A stretch of 64,000 bases of DNA from Truepera sp. (GTDB lineage: Bacteria; Deinococcota; Deinococci; Deinococcales; Trueperaceae). This document shows positions 56,900 to 64,000 of this stretch, piece after piece. Where the stretch lies: positions 2,855,401-2,919,400 of the forward strand of contig JAVSMU010000001.1 of the NCBI GenBank assembly GCA_032027045.1. Reading direction: 5' to 3'. The position numbers and the translations under genes were made by a program. Below the pieces are notes generated by a model. It had not been told where the DNA came from, ran no database searches, and saw nothing but the letters and a program-made list of their open reading frames with translations. Position 1 is the stretch's first letter. The number at the start of each line of letters is the position of its first letter.

Positions 56900-59317
56900 G
56901 GCGCCCGTTTTGGTGGTCTCGACCGTAATTCCGGGCACGCTGGTTCCGGGCAGGCTGGTCCTTGGCGAGAGAGGTCTTGGCACGGTCGTTCCATGCACGC
57001 GGCGGCAACCAGCAAACGTGCTGCGCGAAACGCCTCGCCTGCTGGGTTCGTGTCCGCCCGCGCAACCGTCCTCGCGATGCTCGTACTTGCGGCCTTCTTG
57101 GTAGGACCGCCCGCTCGTGCCCAGGGCGATCCGAGTGCCGCGCCCGTAACCTTCACCCTGCCCACCGACGCCGATCGGGCCGCTCACGCCGCACTGGTGC
57201 CGGCTGGCCCTCCCGCGCGGCCCGAGGGCGGCTTCGACCTGGTGGCCGTCGAGAACGCCGCGTTGGCGCAGGCCGACATGTTGCCCGCCGAGCTCTGGGA
57301 GGTCGACGCCCTCGCCGACGCGCTCGGCGTCGACCCCGAAGCCTCGTTCGACTTCGTGCGAGACCACCTCGCCTTCGATCCGTACTCGGGCGTACTGCGC
57401 GGCGCCGCCGGGGCCCTGGCCGCACGCGCGGGTAACGCCTGGGACCGCGCCCTGCTTCTGCGGGCGTTGCTCGAGCACAACGGCCACGTCACCCGCCTGG
57501 CTTTCGGCGAGCTCGACGACGCCACCAGCGACACCCTGCTCGCGGCAGCGGTGGACGGTGCCCCGCAACCACTTGCCGATCCGGACCCCGGCAGCGTCAC
57601 GACCACCAACGTGCAGGCCCTCGCCAAACGGGCGTGGCGCGACCACGCGCTGCTGACGCAGGCCTTGGATGCGTCGGGCGTGCTTGAGACGCTCGGTGCG
57701 GCTGGGGGCGCCATGGGCGGCGGCGGCGCTGCCGGCGCCGTCGTGCCGAACCCGCGCGAGGCTCTGCGTTCCCACGTTTGGGTGCAACTAGAGCAGCTCG
57801 ACGGCACGTGGTTGGACCTCGACCCTTCGATGGTGGACGCCGCCCCGGGGGCCACTCTAACGGCCGTCACTGGCACCGCCGACGAGCTGCCGCCCGAAGC
57901 TCAGCACAAGGTGGTCGTGCGCGTGCTGGTCGAGACACTCGAGGACGGCGCGTTGCAGGAGGTGGTCTCGCTCGAGCAGAGCGTGGTGGCTGCCGAAGCC
58001 GCCGGCAGCGAGATGTGGCTCTACTTCCAACCAGAGGCGCAGGGCCTCGGTGGAGCGCTCCTCGGGGCGTTGGGCGAGATGAAGTGGCTGCCGGTGCTCT
58101 TGGTGAACGGCAAGGCGACGACGGGGACCGCCTTCCCGTTGGGCAGCGGCTCAGACGACTCGTTCGGCAGCTTCTTCGGCGGGGGCGGCGGTGCGCAACT
58201 CACGCGTCTGCGGCTCGAGCTTATTGCCAGGGCTCCGGACGGCACCGAGCGCGCCGCCCAGCGCGTACTCTTCGACCGCGTCGACCCAACTCTGCGCGAG
58301 GCGGGCGCGGTAACGGCCGAGACCCTGGCGGCGCTGCCGAACGAGGGCACGCCAACAGCCCTGGCGTCTCTCCACCACGTGCTCGTGTCCACCGGCGGCA
58401 TGAGCCTGCGCGAGCAGGCCATCGGTCGCGCTTTCGCAGCCAACTTCGCCGGTAACGACCTGAAGAGCGAGGACGCCGGCTCGTCCTACCCCCTGCAGGA
58501 CCTGCTTTTCCCCCTGGCCGTGGCCGACCAGGCGGTAGTGCTGGCCTCGGAGCGGGTGGTTGTGGACGGCATGTCGCGACCCGGCATGCGCGCATACGTG
58601 GGTGGTGCGCGGGCCTACGTGGTGTCACTAACGCCGTTCGCGGGCGTGGAGAACGGCACGGCTTCGATCATCGACCTGGCGCTGGACGGCGTGGCGTTCG
58701 TGGGCGCAGGAGGTGCCGCCGCCGAGGCGCAACAGCGCCTGTGGTACGGCGTGCTGCAAGGAGCGCTGGAGACGGAGATGACGCTCGCGCGGGCGCGCGC
58801 CGTCGATCCAGCTACCGCACAGATGGACAGCGTGAGTCTGCGCATGGGCGAGGCGCTGACCGTCCTGCGGCCGGGTGAGGCCGAAGGTGCCCCAGCAGCA
58901 GCCGCCGAACTGCGTGCGGCGTTGCGTGCGGGGGAGATCGCGGTGACCGTGGGCGCCGTGATCCCGTCCGCCGCGTTCTGGGCCATCGAACCCGCCACCG
59001 GCGCCAACCGCGCGGTGGTGGAACCGGGGCTGCGCATCGGCTTCATCGGAGGGGGCAACTACACGAACTCCAGCGCCGGCGGCCCGCGCTACGTCATCGA
59101 CCCCAAGACGGGGAACACCATCGGGCACATCAAAGACGGCACGCATTACCGCTACGGGCGCGCGCCGACAAGCCGTTGCGGCGGCGGCACCGAGTACGTG
59201 GTCATCCTCGGGTGCGTCTCGATTCCTGCGAGCATGACGGTGGGGATGGCGAACGCGGTGGTGGTCACGGCGATCGTGTCGTGGGCGATTGCGATACTTG
59301 AGTTGGCGCTTTATTAG
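56897..59317 (+). CDS. Large exported transglutaminase-like protein without catalytic Cys
   Basis: An 806-aa protein. The N-terminal ~55 residues hold a degenerate 15-16-bp coding repeat, followed by a hydrophobic segment (Val-Leu-Ala-Met-Leu-Val-Leu-Ala-Ala-Phe-Leu-Val) and an Ala-Arg-Ala-Gln cleavage-like site. Residues ~175-200 match a transglutaminase-like helix, but the Cys position has Ala-Trp-Asp (Gly-Asn-Ala-Trp-Asp-Arg-Ala-Leu-Leu-Leu). The His and Asp elements remain (His-Val-Trp-Val ~293; Trp-Leu-Asp-Leu-Asp-Pro-Ser ~305). The middle is beta-rich. The end has a Cys pair, Gly-Gly-Gly-Asn-Tyr and a final membrane helix (~777-804). It resembles the transglutaminase-like modules of RHS-type surface proteins. 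Start uncertain; function unknown. Confidence 0.7.
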   Translation: MGARFGGLDRNSGHAGSGQAGPWRERSWHGRSMHAAATSKRAARNASPAGFVSARATVLAMLVLAAFLVGPPARAQGDPSAAPVTFTLPTDADRAAHAALVPAGPPARPEGGFDLVAVENAALAQADMLPAELWEVDALADALGVDPEASFDFVRDHLAFDPYSGVLRGAAGALAARAGNAWDRALLLRALLEHNGHVTRLAFGELDDATSDTLLAAAVDGAPQPLADPDPGSVTTTNVQALAKRAWRDHALLTQALDASGVLETLGAAGGAMGGGGAAGAVVPNPREALRSHVWVQLEQLDGTWLDLDPSMVDAAPGATLTAVTGTADELPPEAQHKVVVRVLVETLEDGALQEVVSLEQSVVAAEAAGSEMWLYFQPEAQGLGGALLGALGEMKWLPVLLVNGKATTGTAFPLGSGSDDSFGSFFGGGGGAQLTRLRLELIARAPDGTERAAQRVLFDRVDPTLREAGAVTAETLAALPNEGTPTALASLHHVLVSTGGMSLREQAIGRAFAANFAGNDLKSEDAGSSYPLQDLLFPLAVADQAVVLASERVVVDGMSRPGMRAYVGGARAYVVSLTPFAGVENGTASIIDLALDGVAFVGAGGAAAEAQQRLWYGVLQGALETEMTLARARAVDPATAQMDSVSLRMGEALTVLRPGEAEGAPAAAAELRAALRAGEIAVTVGAVIPSAAFWAIEPATGANRAVVEPGLRIGFIGGGNYTNSSAGGPRYVIDPKTGNTIGHIKDGTHYRYGRAPTSRCGGGTEYVVILGCVSIPASMTVGMANAVVVTAIVSWAIAILELALY

Positions 59318-59419
59318 GGGTTGGGGGTCGTTTGGCGGTGTAGGGGCTTTGCGGTGCTTCAGGAACTTGCCGCGTTTGCGTGGGCGAGGCGGCGTTTGGG
59401 CCGGCGATCGCCCGTGTCG

Positions 59420-59448
59420 TTGACGGGCTCCCGGGCAAAAGCTAGACT
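59420..59448 (+). promoter_or_regulatory. Promoter of tRNA-Val
   Basis: -35 TTGACG (59420-59425), exactly 17-bp spacer, -10 TAGACT (59443-59448), 30 bp ahead of the mature tRNA 5' end. Confidence 0.8.
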
Positions 59449-59478
59449 TCGTAACGCTGGCGTTAGCGTTGGCGGCAT

Positions 59479-59553
59479 GGGCGGTTAGCTCAGCGGGAGA
59501 GCACTCGCTTCACACGCGAGGGGTCACTGGTTCAATCCCAGTACCGCCCACCA
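59479..59553 (+). tRNA. tRNA-Val (anticodon CAC)
   Basis: A 75-nt cloverleaf including encoded CCA. Acceptor GGGCGGT pairs with ACCGCCC, the D stem is GCTC/GAGC, the anticodon stem CTCGC/GCGAG has loop TTCACAC (anticodon CAC), and the T arm ACTGG-TTCAATC-CCAGT is standard. It reads GUG codons. The following integrase suggests its 3' end is an attachment site. Confidence 0.97.
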
Positions 59554-59655
59554 TACGAATTGGTACAGGGACGCGAAATTGGCGATACCTGCCGCCAGCC
59601 TCGCCAGGTATCAAGGGTCAATCCTGGAGTTGGGGCTTAGGAGCCCGTTGAGCCC

Positions 59656-60804
59656 TCAGTGCTGCTCGATTGCTGAACTCATGTCGAAGGACAGAACCGC
59701 CGCGTCGTACTGGTCGGCGTAGAGGTGCTGGTACGTGCGCAGGGTGAAGGCGACGTCGGTATGGCCGAGGCGGCGGCTGACGAGCTTTGGGTCTTTACCT
59801 TCGAGGATTAGAAGGCTTCCGCTGGTACGGCGGAAGATGTGCAGGCCGTCGTAGGGAATGCCTGCGGCTTTGCAAATGGCCTCGATGGGTGGGTACACGC
59901 GCCAGGTATTCAGGTATGTTCCCAGCTCCGACGCGAATACGATCCCTTGGTCCGCCCAAGTTATGCCGGACTCCCGCTCGGCGCGCTGCTGCTCCCTGTG
60001 CGCCTCCAGGACTGTCGCGGTGTCTGCGCCGACACGAATTCGGCGCCGCGCAGCGGCCGTTTTGGGTTCCTGCACGACCAGCGCGCCACCAACCTGCACA
60101 ACGTTGCGACGCACGTGCACGTCGGCCTCACCGGTCCCGAGGAAGTCGATGTCATCCCAGCGCAAGCCAAGCAGCTCGCCTCGGCGGAGGCCGGCGGTGA
60201 ACGCAAGGTAGTACATCGCGTAGAAGCGGTGCCCCTTGGCGGATTGGAGGAAGCGGATGACCTGCTCACGGGTGTAGCCGTTCGGGTTCGGTGGTGGGAC
60301 TCGTGGTCGGCTGATGTCCTCAAGCCAATTGGGGGAAGCCAGGCCCCACCTTCTGCCCTGCTCGAGGACGCTCTTGAGGATGCCCATGATGCGGTGCACG
60401 TATGCGGGGGCGACGCCATCTTGTTGTAGGGCGAGACTGAGATCATCGACCTGCATGAGGCTCAGCTTGGCGAGCGGCACCCCGAACAAGGGAGTAAGCT
60501 TCGCCGCGGCGTATGCGTAGGCTTGAGCGGTCGTTGGCTTAACGTTGACAGACTTGTGCTCCAGGTAGCGCTTGACGAGTTCCCCTAGCGTCATCGCGGG
60601 TGAAAGCATGCTCCGTCCGCCCAGGTGTTGCGAGCGCACCCTTCGGCTTTCGTCGCGCACCGCCGGCTTGGTAGCGCCTGTGTGCGTAGCCCGTCGGCGC
60701 CTGCCCGCAGCCGAATGATAGCCGCCCATGTCGGTACCGTCCCACCTTTCGTACGGAAGTTGGCGGATGCCGTCGTTGTGACTCCCACGGGTTCGCTTGG
60801 CCAT
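59656..60804 (-). CDS. Tyrosine-type site-specific integrase
   Basis: A 382-aa phage/ICE-type integrase. A short AP2/arm-like N-terminus (Gly-Ser-His-Asn-Asp-Gly-Ile-Arg) is followed by a SAM-like core-binding domain (~75-160) and a catalytic domain with Arg (Ala-Gly-Leu-Arg-Arg-Gly-Glu), Lys (Glu-Pro-Lys-Thr-Ala-Ala), His-x-x-Arg (His-Ile-Phe-Arg-Arg-Thr), His (Leu-Gly-His-Thr) and Tyr (Arg-Thr-Tyr-Gln-His-Leu-Tyr). All catalytic residues are present. The ATG at 60804 has an AAGGAG SD. It points toward the tRNA-Val 3' end about 100 bp away, the usual arrangement of an element integrated in a tRNA gene. Confidence 0.92.
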   Translation of the reverse strand: MAKRTRGSHNDGIRQLPYERWDGTDMGGYHSAAGRRRRATHTGATKPAVRDESRRVRSQHLGGRSMLSPAMTLGELVKRYLEHKSVNVKPTTAQAYAYAAAKLTPLFGVPLAKLSLMQVDDLSLALQQDGVAPAYVHRIMGILKSVLEQGRRWGLASPNWLEDISRPRVPPPNPNGYTREQVIRFLQSAKGHRFYAMYYLAFTAGLRRGELLGLRWDDIDFLGTGEADVHVRRNVVQVGGALVVQEPKTAAARRRIRVGADTATVLEAHREQQRAERESGITWADQGIVFASELGTYLNTWRVYPPIEAICKAAGIPYDGLHIFRRTSGSLLILEGKDPKLVSRRLGHTDVAFTLRTYQHLYADQYDAAVLSFDMSSAIEQH

Positions 60805-61766
60805 GCGTGTGCTCCTTGCTGGCGAGAGGCTCGCGGTGGCGCCGCGCCGCACGTGCTCGTAGATTCCGATGCAAGTAAGGCATCCACGGCCAGGCTCTCA
60901 CGAGGCCGGCAGGGTGTACGCTACTTCCGACCAACCCAACCTCTGAACCATGCTCCACCTGACGTGCGGCTGTTCTTCCGCGCCGCCATCCGCGTGTTCG
61001 AGGACGCCATGACATAACACCGGCGAAAGCGTAAAGCACGAACCGGCGAAAACGTGGCCTTCTGCTGTGGTGGGCGGCTTCACCTTAGGCGTGAGTTGCT
61101 GGTGCGGTCGGTGCCTCGTCATAGCGCCAACCTTGTGAACTGTTGTAAAGGCGCTCGGGCGATATCCGCTTGATGCGATACTCAGTCTCGTCGAGTCAGG
61201 TGCGGTTGAGGCCATTCCATGCGTCCAGGAGAGGGTTCGAGCCGAACACACCTATGCTGGATCCGCCACACGGCAGGCTGATTCAATTGCGTGAGCGGCT
61301 TCGCCCGGTCGGGAACACCACCTGAGCGGGCTCGGGAGAGCTTCACGGATGTTCGGGCATGGATCCGGAGCCCATCGAATGCGCGCTTGACCGGCAAGTG
61401 CTCTCCGGGACGACGCAAATGTGGGGGCCAAGGACTGTGGTGTCCCTAGGGGACGTGCTCCTTCTAATCGTTTTTCATACTTCCAGAATCCAGACGGTTG
61501 TGAGGGAAGTCCCGGGACCGATTTGAGATGAAAGCTTACGCGCCGCCATAGCACCTGCCATGGGTTGAAACACCCCTTCACTCGAATCCTGGGGTTTTCG
61601 GACTTCCCATCTTGGAGGAGCCACGACTCCCGTTTCTCATCGAGATCTCGCAGAACAACCCGATTAAGAAAGCCTTAGGAACGTCAACAACCATACCCTG
61701 TTACGCGAGGCGAGAACGCCGGAAAGTGTTAACACTCCGACCTGTCCAGCAGTTGACCACCAAGCC
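60805..61766. other. Gene-poor stretch in the island
   Basis: No reading frame here has recognisable protein features or a supported start. A short direct repeat (ACCGGCGAAA at 61019 and 61043) is the only structure noticed. It may be decayed element DNA. Confidence 0.5.
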
Positions 61767-62786
61767 TTACGCCTCGGCTTCTGTCAACACCCACATGCGC
61801 GCGAGCGGAATCTCGACACGCACTTCCTCCGGCAGGCGTTCGTAGTTGTCCTGGATAGCGTCGATAACATCGTCCGCGGTCCAGAGCCGCACCTCGAAGA
61901 AGAGTTCGCGGGTACGCCTTAGCACGCTAGTCTTGAAGCCACCCCAGCTCACGAACAGTCCACGGTCGGCGTTGAATCGGCGAAGCACGCCTTGCAGTTC
62001 GCGAACGGCGCTCTCCCCTTCGGGGCTCTCGGAGGATTTGACCTGGACGGCCAGGCGCGGTGGGTCGAAGCCCATCGGCCCGCGTCCCGCGACGATGTCG
62101 ACACCGCCGTCTGCGCCAGCGTCGGTCCTTGCCGTCACGTATCCTTGGGCGGCGAGGATTGCGTCTATGAGGCGTTCGAAGTCCTCTCCTTTGAAGCGGT
62201 GAGCGATGCGGGCGCGGATTCGATCGCGCGCCACGACCTGAATGCTAACTTCAGGCTCGGCCTCGGGCTGAGCGTCCCCTGCTTCCGGCAGCGGCGGCTT
62301 GGGGGTTGACCTGTCGCCGACCATAGCGCGGATGCGTTCCTCGGCATTGTTGCGCTTGATAGCGCATACGGTCATGAAGGCGCCGAAGGAGTAGAGCAGA
62401 TCCTGGTCGATGGAAGAGCGGGGCACGTCGGTTCTGAGCCACGTGACCGGCCTTGTGTGGCGAGCGCCAGGTGGATTACCAGGCTGATACTTATACGGTC
62501 CTGAGATGCGGCCGAATGCGATGGCGGGTTGGCTCTTCAGCGGCAGCGCTACGAGGTCGTCCTTCTGGATGCGGCTGGCGAATGTCCACAGCTGCCCGGC
62601 TCGATTGGTGACAGTCGCCTCGCCGTCATCGGGGTAGGCGGCCCGCAACATGCCCTTGACATCCTCCCGGCTCTTCGCGGTGCTCAAGTCGCCGACGTTT
62701 CGGAAGTCGATTGCGACTACGCCACTCTCGATGGCGAAATCCTCGTTCTCGCCGTCGCTCCCTGCTCGTACCATCCAAAGTGCCAT
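61767..62786 (-). CDS. Mrr-type restriction endonuclease with N-terminal reader-like domain
   Basis: A 339-aa protein. The C-terminal Mrr_cat PD-(D/E)xK nuclease domain (~190-320) has Glu-Asp-Phe-Glu-Arg-Leu, Asp in Asp-Gly-Gly-Val-Asp-Ile-Val, and Gln-x-Lys in Ala-Val-Gln-Val-Lys-Ser. The N-terminal ~110 residues (Trp-Met-Val-Arg-Ala-Gly, Gly-Val-Val-Ala-Ile-Asp-Phe, then Gly-Arg-Ile-Ser-Gly-Pro-Tyr) look like an EVE/PUA-like domain used to read modified bases. This layout fits a type IV modification-dependent restriction enzyme against phage. The ATG at 62786 gives the compact N-terminus; the longer frame upstream is not homologous. Confidence 0.85.
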   Translation of the reverse strand: MALWMVRAGSDGENEDFAIESGVVAIDFRNVGDLSTAKSREDVKGMLRAAYPDDGEATVTNRAGQLWTFASRIQKDDLVALPLKSQPAIAFGRISGPYKYQPGNPPGARHTRPVTWLRTDVPRSSIDQDLLYSFGAFMTVCAIKRNNAEERIRAMVGDRSTPKPPLPEAGDAQPEAEPEVSIQVVARDRIRARIAHRFKGEDFERLIDAILAAQGYVTARTDAGADGGVDIVAGRGPMGFDPPRLAVQVKSSESPEGESAVRELQGVLRRFNADRGLFVSWGGFKTSVLRRTRELFFEVRLWTADDVIDAIQDNYERLPEEVRVEIPLARMWVLTEAEA

Positions 62787-62817
62787 GCCGGCAGCATAGC
62801 GAGGCTGCCGCGCAACC

Positions 62818-63399
62818 GGGTTGGAGTACTTCGCTTTCCGGTCGTGGACCGCCCGATGACAACTCAAATGCCCCGGAAAAGGCGACACTCTTATCCCGCG
62901 AGTGGCCGTGGGGAACAACCTTCCGCTTGTGCTTCCCGCGAGCGGAAGCAACGGCCAAGCTCTACTGCTGCTCGCCGCTACCTCGAGCTTGGTGTTCGAC
63001 TTCGCGGCGCGCCAAGCCGTTGGCGGTTCCCACTTGAACTACTTCATCTTGGAGCAGCTTCCGATACCTGGCCCAACGGATATTTCTGATGACGAGGCCC
63101 GGTGGGTCATGTGCCATGCCGCGTTCCTTGCAGCGACGGACCTGACATCACTAGCGGCACTTGCATCGTCTGGTACTCCAAGTTGGATTGAGGCGGACCG
63201 CTGGAGGCGCCGGGCGTCGCTGGACGCGTACTTCTTCGAACTCTACGGCTTAGGCACGGAAGACGCTGCATCTGTCCTTGACAGCTTCCCGACGCTTGCG
63301 CGGCGCGAGCTTCAATCGCTTGGTGAATACCGAACGAAACGGCTCGTTCTTGAGGCCCTATTGGAACGGCCATGGCAGCCCGGAAGCAACAACGTTTGA
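62818..63399 (+). pseudogene. C-terminal fragment of an Eco57I-type restriction-methylase
   Basis: From 62890 the frame reads Leu-Ile-Pro-Arg-Val-Ala-Val-Gly-Asn-Asn-Leu-Pro-Leu and continues through Phe-Asp-Phe-Ala-Ala-Arg-Gln-Ala-Val-Gly-Gly and Glu-Gln-Leu-Pro-Ile-Pro to Leu-Asp-Ala-Tyr-Phe-Phe-Glu-Leu-Tyr-Gly-Leu. It parallels the neighbouring minus-strand gene along its whole length. The same frame upstream has a stop (TGA 62857-62859) after a faint Tyr-Phe-Ala-Phe-Arg match, and no methylase or nuclease domain. It is a truncated, probably frameshifted relic of the target-recognition end of a type IIG enzyme; an internal GTG (62902) could still initiate a 165-aa product. Confidence 0.7.
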
Positions 63400-63425
63400 G
63401 GTGAGGAGAGCAAGCTGGTGATGAG

Positions 63426-64000
63426 CTACTTGCGCTCAATGTCTCTGAACGATGCGATGACTGAGCTACTGGTTCGAAAGTCCCCAAGCTCCGCAACCTC
63501 TCGACGCTTAGTTACCTCGAAGGTGCTCAAGACATACGCGACATCGTCTTCACACAGGCCGTAGAGATGGAAGCAGAACGCGTCTAGCTCACTGCGGCGC
63601 GCGCTTCGCGAAGTCGGGTCCCAAGCGGCCTGATGGGGGCGACCTCGAAGTATGTCCATCATGAGAGCGTCTGTGCAGACAAGGGCGCCGGCCAGGGATT
63701 TAAGGCGTGCAAGTGCCTCGGCGTCTAGGTCCTCACGCCGTGGTATCGGCAACTGCTTCACGATGTAGAAGTTGAACGTCGTGCCGCCAATGCTTTGCCT
63801 GGTGATGAAATCGAAGATGAACGAGGACGTTATCGCCGCCAGAACTAGGGCATCGTCGATACTTGCCGAGCCCAGGAACCAAAGCGGCAGCTTGTTGCCG
63901 ACGGCCACTCGCGGGATAAGCGAGAAGATGGCCGTACGCTCGTCCGTGCTGCGGGCGATGTCGCGGAACCCCAACAACCAAGGCTGCTCCCACCGCCAGA
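63426..64000 (-). CDS. Eco57I-type (type IIG/PglX-like) restriction-methylase, C-terminal part
   Basis: The 3' end of a large gene whose 5' part lies beyond the window; the frame is open to 64000 (Trp-Arg-Trp-Glu-Gln-Pro-Trp-Leu-Leu-Gly-Phe-Arg-Asp). It has the conserved Ala-Arg-Ser-Thr-Asp-Glu-Arg-Thr, Ala-Val-Gly-Asn-Lys-Leu-Pro, Phe-Asp-Phe-Ile-Thr-Arg-Gln-Ser-Ile-Gly-Gly and Lys-Gln-Leu-Pro-Ile-Pro of the specificity end of Eco57I-type adenine methylases/restriction enzymes. It is convergent with, and paralogous to, the fragment at 62818-63399 (26-bp gap). Confidence 0.8.
   Translation of the reverse strand, partial: WRWEQPWLLGFRDIARSTDERTAIFSLIPRVAVGNKLPLWFLGSASIDDALVLAAITSSFIFDFITRQSIGGTTFNFYIVKQLPIPRREDLDAEALARLKSLAGALVCTDALMMDILRGRPHQAAWDPTSRSARRSELDAFCFHLYGLCEDDVAYVLSTFEVTKRREVAELGDFRTSSSVIASFRDIERK

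Larger units (their letters stand above)
59554..64000. mobile_element. Integrase-bearing island with restriction genes, left edge at tRNA-Val
   Basis: The DNA to the right of the tRNA carries a tyrosine recombinase, a ~1-kb gene-poor stretch, an Mrr-type endonuclease and two restriction-methylase fragments. The base composition is visibly less G+C-rich than the chromosome to the left. The second copy of the tRNA 3' end expected at the far boundary is not in the window, so the right edge is unknown. Confidence 0.65.

Noticed and set aside
56617..57165. Minus-strand 182-codon frame opposite the transglutaminase-like gene
   Set aside because: No recognisable domain or SD; it spans the plus-strand promoter, SD and signal sequence, and its Pro/Cys/Arg content is typical of a shadow.
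60625..61017. Possible small plus-strand gene beside the integrase
   Set aside because: It overlaps the integrase 5' end antisense, and the only protein-like part (Phe-Phe-Arg-Ala-Ala-Ile-Arg-Val-Phe-Glu) is too short to support a call.
61612..61845. Small plus-strand gene (77 codons) upstream of the Mrr stop
   Set aside because: No SD, mixed composition, and it overlaps the 3' end of the mrr-type gene on the opposite strand.

Overview
The window is about 68-70% G+C and densely coded. It reads like a chromosome segment of a Deinococcota bacterium, most plausibly a Truepera-like (Trueperales) lineage. Support for that placement is indirect: a MenC/N-acylamino-acid-racemase gene, a fused MrpAB antiporter subunit, AnmK-based cell-wall recycling, and several -10 boxes (TANNNT-like) sitting 6-7 nt upstream of start codons, the leaderless layout common in Deinococcota. 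No rRNA or phylogenetic marker is present, so the placement is an inference.

Layout. 1-5395 (minus): Na+/H+ antiporter operon mrpA(B)-C-D-E, running off the left edge. 5511-18976: a probable cell-wall (muropeptide) recycling region. It holds a penicillin-binding-type serine hydrolase, a peptide ABC importer without its ATPases (dppC, dppB, dppA), a second serine hydrolase translationally coupled to anmK, an N-acetylglucosamine-kinase-like gene and its LysR regulator, with thiI and two secreted paralogues in between. 19195-22640: a toxin-antitoxin/abortive-infection islet (VapBC, ribbon-helix-helix antitoxin + Doc-like, AbiEi/AbiEii, a PIN remnant). 22890-30170: persulfide dioxygenase-rhodanese, a LiaF-like membrane protein, a GAF-GAF-GGDEF-EAL protein, an aldo/keto reductase and a pyridine-nucleotide disulfide oxidoreductase. 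30330-38053: a propeller lipoprotein, a cold-shock protein, the AtuA/DUF4387 pair, MenC/NAAAR, a GH5-like lipoprotein and a cupredoxin.

38211-45469 is a complete minus-strand alpha-glucan (isomaltooligosaccharide/dextran) uptake and cleavage operon: ROK regulator, sugar-binding protein, two permeases, GH15 and GH66 enzymes. It has a readable promoter and operator, and an intercistronic hairpin. 45659-50713 holds a nitrilase-family amidase and a ferric-iron ABC transporter (fbpC-A-B). 51231-56533 holds a Gfo/Idh/MocA oxidoreductase, a CatE-like dioxygenase with an HxlR regulator, YceI, and a TetR regulator divergent from a flavin monooxygenase with a clear operator. 56897-59317 encodes a large secreted transglutaminase-like protein lacking the catalytic cysteine. 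A tRNA-Val(CAC) gene at 59479 is followed by a tyrosine recombinase and a restriction island (an Mrr-type endonuclease and two inverted C-terminal copies of an Eco57I-type restriction-methylase), which continues past the right edge.

The most unusual window-wide feature is a large set of short tandem repeats (units of 13-36 bp). Outside genes the unit length is unconstrained and arrays often begin at a stop codon. Inside genes (mrpA, mrpD, anmK, thiI, the VOC dioxygenase) the unit is always a multiple of three.
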